Of a stretch of DNA of 64,000 bases, positions 29,374 through 40,786 are shown piece by piece. Position numbers and translations under genes: made by a program. Positions within the stretch are counted from its first letter, which is position 1. The number at the start of each line of letters is the position of its first letter. The notes under the pieces are model-generated. The model was not told the origin of the DNA, searched no databases, and worked only from the letters and a program-made list of their open reading frames with translations. Origin of the DNA: Acanthaster planci (taxonomy: Eukaryota > Echinodermata > Asteroidea > Valvatida > Acanthasteridae); the NCBI RefSeq assembly GCF_001949145.1, contig NW_019091364.1, forward strand, positions 315,913 to 379,912. The letters run 5' to 3'.

Positions 29374-32300
29374 TGACCTCGATCAAATATTTTATTCGGC
29401 CTTGAAATTAACCAATAAAATGAAACAGAGAGAAACTAGATTTCAGCAACAAGGGGCTGTCATCCATCCATCCATGAACAAAGGGAGATGTGAGAACCAT
29501 GTTTTGCAGGAAGCCGATAATAAATTGAGTAACTCAAAGACAAGCGGCTTTTGTAGAACTTAGACAAAGCTTGTCTTACATCAACCGGGCGAGAAATTTG
29601 ATGATCCAATTTTCTTGGTCGTGAAACTCGTTCGGCCAGATACGACGCAGTGATCCGGCTCAAAGTGATGGCCGGATCCCATGTACCCTTACCTGCATCC
29701 AACGGGGTGTCCGCGTCAATCAGCGGTATGGATTAATTGGCGGTGCCTCGGTGATCTGTTCGCGCCTCAGTTGGGCCGCAGTGTTCTGAACTTCACCTTC
29801 TCCGGTTCAGATGATGGCGCATTGTCAGTGGACTGAGTTCAGTACCAAAATAGATGATGCTTTTGTCGTTAAGTGCTTGAGCAATATGATAGCTAAAAGA
29901 GGAAATTATCAAGATGTATTTTTTTTTAAAATTAAAAGAGGAAAGCGATTACTGATGAGTCTCACCAGGCTGTGGTGGTCATCAGTCATTAACAATTAGC
30001 AGGATTGTCTTCCATTCAATAATGGTTTGAGAAAATGAAAAAAAGAAAGAAATACCTTGTAAAAAGTGCAAAGTCTGTCATGTATGAAAATTAATATTCG
30101 TAAGATAGATTAATTTGGTTGGCGATGTGACAACTGATTGAAGAAGTACGAAGTGATCATTAAGGACGTGAAGAAATTGTTTTAAACTGTGAATGTGATC
30201 CATACTGATTTTTTAAAGAACTAATGCATGAATGTAACGTTTTCAAACAAATATGTACGGACAATATATGTAATGTTTTACGGTAACTCCAATCACGTGC
30301 ACATCTGCCATTCTCCAAAATATTGCGTCATTTCAGTCCAATGCTCCGTTTTTGTCTATCCACACTGGGAGCGTACTAGACAAACGAATGAATATTCTGA
30401 CACAATTCACAATTGTAAGGAGATCATGAGGGGCTACGGGTCCATCTGTGAATCTAAATCCGTGAAGATAAAACAACCATGGATCATAATTAAATAGGAT
30501 ATGTAAACTCGTTAAGATCGAAACCGAATGCTGGTCACCGCGCAGACACCATGGCACCAGGCGGGAAGCGTACGTGATACTGTATCCTTACAGAACGACA
30601 GTGTATTAGTCTTGCCCACCAGCCTTAATTAACAACCAAAAAAAAATGTATCCCTTCCATGTGCGCCGCCATTTCACATTTTGAACGCTGATTAATTTCG
30701 CAGCAGTGTCACTGAGTTTGAGCCATTCTGGTTAAGAGTAGGATTGTTGGGGTTGCGGATGAGGCAGGGCTTGGAAAGGCAACTGATACAGTGAACTTGT
30801 TTTTAAGTTGTCTGATGCCATCGTCACTGGAGCTCCAATGCGTGCTCAACCAAAGAAATGTTCTTTGTGATATCAAAGTTTGGAAATAAATATTTAAAGA
30901 AAGACATTATTATTTTATTTAGGTGTGTCCGCCCTAGGGATGGGACCATACTTGTCCTTGTCCCCAAAGAAAAGAAGATTAAACAACAGTCCAAAAACAA
31001 ACGTTTCGGCAGGTGTATCTGTCTGAATGCAACATTTGGAAAGAAATAATAGTACCAACAGCTGGAGAGCAAAGACTGACTACAACACCACTGTACTTTC
31101 TATGGTCCAGGACTGCAGTATCCTACATCCGGAGCTGCAGAGAGAAACAGGAACACTAGCCATGATCGCAAACATACATAAACCATCATGTCCCGAATCT
31201 TTCCTGTTCAAAATACTATTAAGGTCCGTCAGAAAAACACCTCGGAGTGATCTGCCTTTTCAGACGAATTCATCAAGTGAGTTGTCAATACTACCCACAG
31301 TTTGCAAGTTTCCATTTGTGTTTATGTTTGTTTTTGTCTAAATATAGCAGAAAGTTGTTTGTTTTTCTTTGTAAATTCCGAAATTCACAGCATGAACCAT
31401 AACACTGCAGTATTCTGTATTCGATACCGACCAAGCATCACACGCTCACCGTATGATCTATTTCAAGTAATCCTCTCAGCGTTTTCGTGATGTTCGCATG
31501 TCGTAGCTTAAAAAGGGGGCTGACTTATGGACAGTGTCCTCTGGCTGGCAGTGTGAAGGTGGTACTGGAAGATGCACGGATTGTATATTGGCGATTGCGA
31601 CGCTAAGTTTTTCTCTTCCCAGTCGAGCTGAACTTAAGTTTAATCCCTGCGCTGCATAAAAACGATCGTTATGAATGATAGTTCAACTCACTAAAAATAA
31701 GCCATCGATTCATCGCATCTTTTGTCAAACCCAGATGCCCGGCACGAATCTCAGCTGTAGCTCTCAACACCTCCATTCTATGAAGAGGTGTGTAGCCTAG
31801 CAGAGTAAGCTGTGTTCCCGCTCAGCAATCAAACGACTCTGGCACATTTCACTCACTCGACAGTCATCTAGATTTTTTTTTCTTTAAAAGCGCTGCCACA
31901 TCTGAACTATTAATAATCGGCGCAGTGACAGGCTTGATGATGTTCTTTTCCATGGCTTTGTTCTTCGTCTCTGAAACTAAAGCCGCAAAGTTGCACTTCC
32001 GGTGGCAACATATTGTGAGGGTAAAAACAGATGTTTAGTCCTATCGAGAACAGGCGGAATATGTGTTTTCCATGACACAAAATGCCCAGGTTCAGCACGT
32101 TGATTCGTCCCGCGGCCACTCTGTCCAACACCTGGCAATCTCTTGAGCAGATAGTCCTCAAATCTATGAATGGAAACAGAAAATTCATTTACTTTTTGTG
32201 CTAAACTATATAGCCTGATGTGAAAATTTAACCAGGCTATCACTATATGCATGATTACAGCAGAGTTGGCAATAAAATCTAAATGTCTCAGGTCTACCAC

Positions 32301-32797
32301 CAGCTCGTAGACATTTCAACCGCGTACCCACAAACTTCGACCCTACGGAGCATGTAGGTTGTAGATGTAGCTATGTCTCAGCAAAGATATTTTATCATGG
32401 TGACACCTGCTGTGGTAAAGTGGCATAGGGGCCTAACTAAAGTAAAACTTAAAAGTGGGAACCTGGGGGGGGCACGTATTCAAGTAGCACTGAACTTACA
32501 AGAACTGCAGTTTGAACATAATTATATAGTTACTGTTCATTAAGATTCCAAACCGTTGGGGGCACCAACTCCCTGGGGGATACGGGCATTGTTGCTAGGG
32601 GTTGTTGTCTGGTAGTTGCGCCCCTAGTGCGGTACATAGGTTCCAAACAATATCGTTCTAACCTAAATATTACCGTAACGAGTTTGTAAAAGCCTATTAT
32701 TAGACTTGGCACTGAAACCACTCCTTGTAAATGCAACATTCTGACATCGCGCCGCGCCCCGCTTTGTCAACATGGGTCTGCTCTACATTTCCTAGGC

Positions 32798-32800
<3 letters not shown>

Positions 32801-32856
<56 letters not shown>

Positions 32857-32857
32857 N
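32801..32857. repeat. (GA)28 microsatellite ending in an N
   Basis: Fifty-six bases of pure GA followed by the only N in the window at 32857. The true length is probably uncertain in the assembly. Confidence 0.95.
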
Positions 32858-35343
32858 GTTAGTGGACTCACTCTCAATCGATTCCCGCTGGTACAATTGA
32901 GGAACTAGCAGTTGTCATATTTATCGGGCATTTAACTATAAATCTGTCAACAGGATAAGTGGTTACATACTCCAGACACACTCTCGAACTAACAAAATTT
33001 CTTTATATCGTCCTATGTCATGTGAACTTCGCAAGTATGTCCTGGCTATCATACTGGAGATATAGAAAATTCTATGTCCGTATATGTCTTCACTCTCTTT
33101 TGGGTGTGATGTAGCTTTGAGAAGACATGTCTTTTTCGAGTGTGTTTACAGATGTTTTCATAGTTCTGATCTTCTTGCCATCACAACATTCAGCAAACAT
33201 ATCAAGGGAAAGCAAAAGGTGACTGCAATTACTAGTCAGTCTGTTTGCTTCCTTTAAAATGCATGAGTTGGTTGTGTACCTTCTTAAAGGTACACTGCAG
33301 AGAACGAAACCTTCCATTAGTTTACAAAAGTCCTCATTCAAATTCTACCGCTTACAAATTTAATATGACTAGTGTATACCCAACTGACGTCAGTCACAGC
33401 GCCCTCAGCCTGTGCAGAATATTATAGGACCATGGACGCCCACCTAGCCCTATTTTGTCCATGAACCCAATTTACACTCTCTCGAGTTGGGACTGTGGTT
33501 AGGATTAAACAACAACCAAAAGAAAATGATCTGAAAACTGACAAGGCCACAGCTGTCATGTGATTGCATCTTTTGTTCTAAATGTAAAACGGGAAAAGCC
33601 AAAAAAAAAAAAAAAAACACAACCCTGCGAGATGACACAGCGTGGAATAGTTCGCAGGGACCTACTTTCCTCTCCCAGTTCACGGTCAGGATTCCAACCA
33701 ATATCCTCCTTCATCGGGAGAGGCGGAAATATTGCTGCTTTTTATAACAACAATTGCCCACACCACAATCTCCCATTTAGTGCACACGTCCAATGGTCCG
33801 TGGTCCAACACACATACATGTAGGCCTACTTCCCAATCACACAGCGAAGACTGTGCCAAGTTTCGCGAGCGATTATGTGCATAAATCACCGATTCCGTGT
33901 CATGAATGAGGACTAGCTCATAATTATCCGACTGGCAGAAGTCGAAAACAAGCTGGCTTTCAGTTTCAAACTAGACTTCCAGTTCTCTATATTCAGCATT
34001 TTTTCAACTTGTATCCTTTCCCTTGAAGGTTTCCATACAGCACTTCACAAGAAACACTTGTAACTGTTATCAAATTGCCAATCAAATTAAATGGTTATTC
34101 CAGCATCAGGGAGATATTTGTTCATCCTTGAAGGAACAGATGTAAAAAACAAGGAAACAGGCTAAAGAATTTGTTTGGGGAGAGGCAATGGTGCTAAATT
34201 GACTTTGCTTACAGATTATTATTTAGAAAAGATTTTATCAATCTTTCACCATTTCTGTATCACTGTGGCTGTAACCATGTGATAACCTTGTCAGATTAAC
34301 GTTGTTATGAAGTAGCACTTATTGTTACATATCATAGTCACAACTTTAGACGTGACAAAATCACCCTACTTGAAAGTATCAACGGAAACGCACTGTCCAT
34401 ACATAAATTAATATGTGATCCTTACTATCTTTAAACTAGCTAGGGCAACATCACACGAATGTCACGTGATCGTTGACGTCGTTGTTTCTTCGACTATGCT
34501 TCGACCTGTTACAACACCGAAAGCAAAGTTCCTTGGTCTCCGACTTAGCTTAGCCTACAATTCAGGAGATGGATGGCTAATCAGCTATACTGCCATACAC
34601 CTTTGACTGTGCCGATTGAAGTGCAAGGCTATAAGACCTGAAGTAATGCGCTTCAATGGAGAGTGGTTCAAGCTACCAACCATACGTTTTCCTTGATGCA
34701 CAACCAATGCCAGCTTCTGTCTGATCTTTAGGACACCAATGAAACCATCAGCTATACACTGGAGTAAAATCAACAGAGAACGTAGCACTAAAACAGGTTT
34801 GCATTTACCACATCAAGTACATCAATGTGACCGAATGTTGAGCTTTTTTGACACGGAACACGAGTTGCCAAAATAGTGGTGTTCCCAGCAACGTCTCCAG
34901 TAAATCAAGGAAAAAGAATGTGGTTCTGTTCCCTGTAGACAACAAAGTCACCATGCTAATCAATAACAGTCAAGAGAGGCAGACGTCGGCCAGCCCATAA
35001 ATTATTTCTGATATTTTTTGTTAATAAGAGGAAGTGCAGGGGACCAGCTAGCTAACGAGTGCATGTGAGGTCAATGTAGCGGCTTAGTTCTTCGGTAACA
35101 GTTTGCTATTCGTCCTCTTTGTCACAAAACTGAGAACTGTGGAAGGAAATATCAACCACACAAACCACCCTGGATAAGGACGATTTCAGATTCTTAAGGT
35201 CAGCTCAAAGTGCAAAACTGTGAATAGTCGTACTAACAAGTTTGTAAGTCAACATACAGATCCGTCATCCAGATTCTGTTCAACCACGAGCTGTGTCTGA
35301 AACAGCCCTCCATCCAGGGCTACAATCACGGCTGTTGTCAATC
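32858..35343. other. Intergenic stretch
   Basis: No gene recognised. Holds a 17-A run at 33601-33617 and a perfect CRE palindrome TGACGTCA at 33385-33392. Confidence 0.5.
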
Positions 35344-36059
35344 CAGTGTTGTAGGTCTCGAGACCTGGTCTCGGTCTCGAGACCAGGTCTTGAGACCTTT
35401 TTTGTGGTCTCGGTCTTGGTCTCATCCTATCAACGTCTCGGTCTCGGGAGGGTTGGCCTCGGTCTCGAAAGTGCTGATCTCGGTCTTGGTCTTAGTCTCA
35501 GATGTCACAATCTCGGGTCTCCCCCGAGACCTGTCGAGGCCACAACAAAATGTGCTCCTAGCTACCACTCATGAATGCACTCGCCAGCTGCTTAATATTT
35601 CAGTTAAATTTAATTAAAATAGGCTTCGGAATTAATGGTTACAGGCCGTATTAAACCATACGCCTACAAGTGGTATTGAAATATCAGAAGTCTGCAGCTC
35701 ATCGCAACTACATTGTATTTCCCAAAGGTAATATAAACAGTGTCAAGTCTTGAAGAATTATTTTATTTATTTAAGTCCGATGTGTTGCATATGTACTTTT
35801 TTTCATTTTATATGTTCAGTATAACTTTATCTTCTTGTGCACCTTGTCCTCGTTTACCTTCGTATTAAAAAGCATACAATTTTAATGTTTGGTCTCGATC
35901 TTGGTCTCAGAAGATCAGGTCTCGGACTCGGTCTCTACCTGCAAAAGTCTCGGTCTCGAAGTTTTGGTCTCGGTCTTGAAGGAGTGGGTCTCGGTCTTGG
36001 TCTCGAATGCATTGGTCTCGGTCTAGGTCTTGGACATCAAGGTCTTGGGTGCAGCACTG
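35344..36059. mobile_element. Non-autonomous hAT-like element with GGTCTC/GAGACC arrays
   Basis: Begins CAGTGTTGTAGGTCTCGAG and ends GGGTGCAGCACTG, giving short inverted ends CAGTGTTG / CAGCACTG of hAT type. Inside each end (about 35353-35535 and 35889-36048) is an array of GGTCTCGGTCTTGG-like units; the middle 350 bases are AT-rich and non-coding. The arrays encode repetitive Leu/Gly/Ser-rich ORFs that are artefacts. No clean 8-bp target duplication, so the class is inferred. Confidence 0.5.
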
Positions 36060-37257
36060 GCTGTCACAACGTCCCTGCGTGTTTCAAATGGAACAAAGAT
36101 CTAAATCCTGCTCCAGACAACAAAAATCGGATGCAACCATAGATTAGACTGGTCTGTTTTACACAACTAAGTCCTATTGCAACCTAAAGAGTTGCTTAAT
36201 TGACACGTGACGTCAAACTCGCACTTAAGAAACGTAAAAGGATGTACAACTAGAAGGGTGCACAATTGAGACAAAACACGCAGATATGGGTCGAGCACAG
36301 GCACGTGGTGTAGTGCTGGATTCTATAACTTTTTAATTTGATTTGACTGTGAAGATTTCGAAATTTACTCCTACTTTGAAATGTTCTAAAAGTCTGACGT
36401 AATGACACGGTTAGCACTGTCAAGATATCCCTTTAAATAACCTTTTCTACTACCGACATAAACCCCTTGATGGTATAGATTATACTGAACAGATTGTTCA
36501 TTTAACGTGAAATTAAAGTTTATTCGTCGTTTACAGCAAGCGAAAAAGTAAAGGGTAATTCAAACTTTATTTGTAACTGAGAAGAAAGGAAAGAACTGGT
36601 AATTTAGAATATGTAAATAACAGCATTTAAATAAAAGAAATGTGAACTTAACATTCACTGAAATAAATGTTGCAGGCCACCCGGGGCAGTAAAGTCTCAG
36701 ATTGACTTCCTCGCTCAAGCGTCGGGTTCCATTAAATAGGCCTACGCGTAAAATTACATCATGCATATTCATAATGCACATAATTTAAATAACGCTTAAC
36801 AAAAGAACCGATGCCGTTGTCCTCCAGAAAGTACCACACCTGTCTACACGCACCTGTTAGCTCTCTGAGTACCTCAACTTGTGGACATTGATTGGTCCGT
36901 GCGGGATAACCCTCGACAATGCAGCTGTCTGCATTGTCATCATCTACGCGACTTCATGTCGTCAAGTGCCGAGGGTTCAGGGGTTATGACCCGGTTTAAT
37001 ACTCTCTCATGACCTCTCGCTAAATGCTCCCGTAACGAGGCAGTGAGTTTTACGAGCTCAGAGTTGGACCCGAACCAGGCAACCAAAAACAAACTCCCCA
37101 AATGAAGATGAATGCCTGCAGTCGGAAGGAATAAAGTATGGCATCCCAGCGCAGGTGCACTAAGCCAGCATGCAGGTTCACCTAGTCACCAATAGCACTG
37201 GGTAAAACAGAAGAGAGAGAGGATGTTACCTTGGTGAATAACAATATGATCAACACC
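36060..37257. other. Intergenic stretch
   Basis: Nothing recognised apart from a TGACGTCA at 36208-36215 that overlaps a CACGTG E-box. Confidence 0.5.
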
Positions 37258-37436
37258 AATACGACCGATTCACAATAGTGCGCCTCCAAGAGTTTGCAAC
37301 ACATTAACCAATCACAAGGCGCCAAATCTGTCGACCCTTTCCAAACGCGCATTGGGTCGACAAATTTCGCACACTGTAATTGGTCAACGCGTTGCAAACT
37401 CTTGGAGGCGCACTATTGTGAAACGCCCGTATTTCA
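37258..37436. mobile_element. Hairpin MITE, near-intact copy
   Basis: Inverted repeats TTCACAATAGTGCGCCTCC and on (37269-37300) and its exact complement (37391-37422) match over 32 bases. The pairing continues inward imperfectly (TCTGTCGACCC against GGGTCGACAAA) and outward (ATACG...). The whole 180 bases can fold into one hairpin. A degraded relative lies at 47331. Confidence 0.75.
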
Positions 37437-40400
37437 CAACCAGCCATTTTCAGAGCAAGACGAGGGCGGTCGTTATTATACGGTAGGTAATATCCAGGTT
37501 AAAAGAAAAAGAACAATGCCACCAGCAGAGTAGCAAAACTGGCATAAAAACCAAGTCAAAACAGCCAACCACAAGGGTCAATCTCCCTACAACGATTTCT
37601 TCATATTGATGGTAACTGAATCCATGAACATTACAAGTTCATCAATCTATGTCAGTTTGGACCAATATCACACGGTCTCCATATCCCGGCAAACGAAGCA
37701 TTCAATCCTTGTGAGATGGTGATTTTGGTTATCCCTTCCTAGTTACCAGGAATTCGAGATCGGAAAGCTAGGTCCTCGTCACATTTGATCTGAAACAATG
37801 ATTCCCCGTCGCCCATTTTTTTAATTACAGCCCAATCTCAGACAGATCACTGCTGAATTTGAGGCGCAGAACTGCAGAAACCGAACACCACAATGGGACA
37901 TGGAAATATATTTTTAAAATCTGACAGGTTTTGGTTTCAAAATATATTTTGTTTGACATCAGTTTTAATAGGTATTCATGGTATCCATCTAAAGTACCCT
38001 TGGTTTGAAAGGCGCAGTTTTGACGCTCTGCTATCGACCATTTTGACTCTCCTGGTAAGATTACCATTATCTTATTAACGCCAGAGATTACAAGCGTTGT
38101 TCACAATGAATCATTGCTTCGGGTTCAAGTACAAGTATGAACAGTGAACAAAATGGAATCACATCTGTCAGCAGATTCAATGATGGTTCTGTATTTCAGG
38201 AAAATGATTGGTAACAATACGACAAAGGCACACTGAAATCAACCCATTAATCTACCGATGATGAAAATACTCATGCAGTTGAACCCTGCAGTGTCCAATT
38301 CTAGTAAAACTCTTTCCAAAATGGTCTTTTTTCCCGCAGAGCATTATTTTGGGATGATTCCGCCCCCTTCCCCACCGTGAAGTCGTAAAACGCCATACCG
38401 GTCGCAGGTTCCAGTGCCCTGCAGCTGTTAGTTCCGAAGTCCCGCTGAGCTTCGTAAGTCTTGGGATTTTACTCCACAATGATACCGATCAATAGACCGA
38501 CTGTAATATGATAACGATACACCATTCAAAGCTTTCAACACCTGCAGGAGAAATGTCATTTAAACAAACACAGCTTTCATGATTGGATAGTTAGCCATTG
38601 TTCATAAACAGTTCATCATAATCAAAGTTTTAATCGGGTTTATTCTCATACATCTGCACTGTGCAAAGAACGTATCAACTCCCGAAAGAGTGGAGCCAAT
38701 GGTAGGTGAAGTTATGGATGCTTAGAACCCAAGGACAGGTAGAATGGGGATAGAATTTAAATGAATCACAAGATTTGCTACAGATCTAACTCTGCTCAAA
38801 AGAGAACAACTCTCGAGCACACCTGCAAGCGATCAAAAACTCCAGCCAACCACTTGGAGATAATCAACCGGCAACAATTGATTGATTTCCATTTCCGATG
38901 CCAGTTTAGCGTATATCCTGGTTTACCAACAGACTTACCCTCACTTACGAAGTCCCTGGGAAGTAATGAAGGTAACCTCAGCACAGCCCTCTATACCCTT
39001 ATAAATTATTCCTGCTTTTCTTTTGGGAGTCAATATTTCTCTTTTTGAATACTTGTAGAAGGGTCATGCTGGCCTAACTGGACCGAAACCAATGACTGCG
39101 TGGAAAAATAGACCTGTACGGCACTCCTAACGTATGTAATATGTGTGGTTTTGTGTATCCTGCCATGTGTATTAATAATTCAGTGAGAGATGTAACGGTT
39201 TCCCCTTCAGCTTTTACGTGGGTGTCTAACGCCAACCTTGAAGTAAATCCCGTTTTTCAGCTTAGTTATCCGAGGAGGGTTCGAACCAACGACTAATTAC
39301 CTTGGAATACCCAAGTCTTGAAAATTCCACGATTGAACAGGTGAAATGAGAGATACCAGTTCCAGCGATAAATCCTGGGCTCCTTGCGTAAATCTCTTGA
39401 TAGAGCCAGTGGTAATTTGTTTACGGCCGGCGAGCGACTGTAGCGGGTCGCTGTCAGTCGTCGGCCACCGGGCCAATGGAGTGATTTACGGCTGGCGCAT
39501 GCCCCTGTGCGTCGCTGGTGATAATTAGAACGGAGACTGCAGGTCGGAGACCCTATGGGCACATGGCTAGGTGGCATACCGCACATCGGTTGGTAAAAGT
39601 ATTTCGATCGGAGAGTCATGACTGATTAAATGGAGAAGGATGAAGCTTTTGTTTGGGTGTACTTTTCAAGTCGTTTACTGGTTATTTTAGGCAGACATTA
39701 CGGGGTCCAATATGTTGCTGTTGATCCCAGCCACTACATAAGCGTGAAATGTTCTCGGAAAGACGAAAGACGTTACAGCAGTAATTCTGTCAAGAATTGC
39801 ACGTGTCTTTTAAAGCCAGAAAAGGCATCGTCCTCATATTTTACGTATAGAGGACCAGATAACAGGATATAAAGAAACTTTGGAAGATTCAAAAAAGAGC
39901 ATCTGTAACACATGCACTCACACTCCAGTGGCTCCCAGCACTCTTGTGGTATGAATCCCAAAATCCAGAATCAATCATAAACTGTAGCCTATTTCTCTTT
40001 TATTTTTATTGTTTTATTTTTTGGTCTTGATAATTATAGGCTGTGTCACTTGGTGTTCACGTCCTTCATTTGTGAACTATGGACAGTGAGCACCAGCTTC
40101 GATGTAATGATCGGTCCAACCTGAACTATCATTTATGCTGATCTTCACCACATAATTATCACATCTTTCGTCTTCTCGACAGGGTTTGAGGTTAACACGG
40201 CAGCTGCTCTAAAGCGGTCATTTTATTGTGGTTTTTGAGGTCAAAATATGGGGACCAACGAACAGATATACATGTTCGCTGTATTGTGTTGTATTAAAAA
40301 GCAGCCAAGTCATTAGTTAAGGCAACGATTCCTCGAAGTTCAAACCGCTGTGTAGTACAAAAATCTTAAAGAAATCTATAGTGGAGGCAAAATCTTCCAT

Positions 40401-40480
40401 GAAGCTCAAATACTAAGTGAATTAGGAAAGCCCACCGAACGATATAGCTAGGGGTCCAAAACCTGCATTGCTTCTGGTGT
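37437..40480. other. Intergenic stretch with one GC-rich island
   Basis: No gene recognised. 39410-39540 is markedly GC-rich between AT-rich flanks, includes TGTTTAC and GATAATTAG (forkhead- and homeodomain-like sites), and might be a cis-regulatory element. Confidence 0.4.
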
Positions 40481-40590
40481 AATGGAATTCCAGGTCTGTG
40501 GGTAGGATTTGAACCTAAGTGACGGACGTTGATACCACTAAGGTCAGAATGATTACACAACATCCAAACTAGGTGGCGTGACTACCTTTT
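40481..40590 (-). mobile_element. tRNA-like SINE relic
   Basis: Minus strand has TTAGTGGTATCAACG (A-box-like) followed after about ten bases by GGTTCAAATCC, an exact pol III B box, then a non-tRNA tail. No cloverleaf can be formed. Its 5' part overlaps a CTCF-like ACTAGGTGGCG. Confidence 0.4.
40568..40578 (+). promoter_or_regulatory. CTCF-like motif
   Basis: ACTAGGTGGCG fits all core positions of the CTCF consensus (ASYAGRKGGCR). It overlaps the SINE-like relic, so it may be element-borne. Confidence 0.25.
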
Positions 40591-40778
40591 AAGTTCGAAG
40601 ATCCTGCATCAAAATCACACCAATCTTCCCACATCAGTACTGTTCTGAGCAGAAATTCAGTGGTCGTAGGCAGCCAGGCAGACCTGTCTTTCAACGGTTC
40701 TGGGCTTTGCGCGTGCTCGGTCCGCCATCATAAAGTACACGGCACCTTATGAAGGTCTCTAACTGGGGCTGCCGAGAT

Positions 40779-40786
40779 TATAAAAG
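40779..40786 (+). promoter_or_regulatory. Consensus TATA box
   Basis: TATAAAAG followed by GGGAG, an ideal TATA context, 3 kb upstream of the bHLH start codon on the same strand. It could head a non-coding first exon of that gene, but no splice pair could be confirmed. Confidence 0.3.

Larger units (their letters stand above)
28518..32800. other. Intergenic stretch
   Basis: AT-rich, only short ORFs of arbitrary composition. Small repeats at 28758 and 29345 are listed separately. No gene, RNA gene or large mobile element recognised. Confidence 0.5.

Noticed and set aside
31910-32300. Overlapping minus-strand ORFs of 92 and 107 codons
   Set aside because: No recognisable domain, arbitrary composition, no splice signals that link them.
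35293-36142. Leu/Gly-rich ORFs of about 100 codons
   Set aside because: Produced by the GGTCTC minisatellite units of the hAT-like element; not genes.
39275-39300. tRNA B-box-like GGTTCGAACC
   Set aside because: Palindromic by nature; no A box or cloverleaf at the right distance on either strand.
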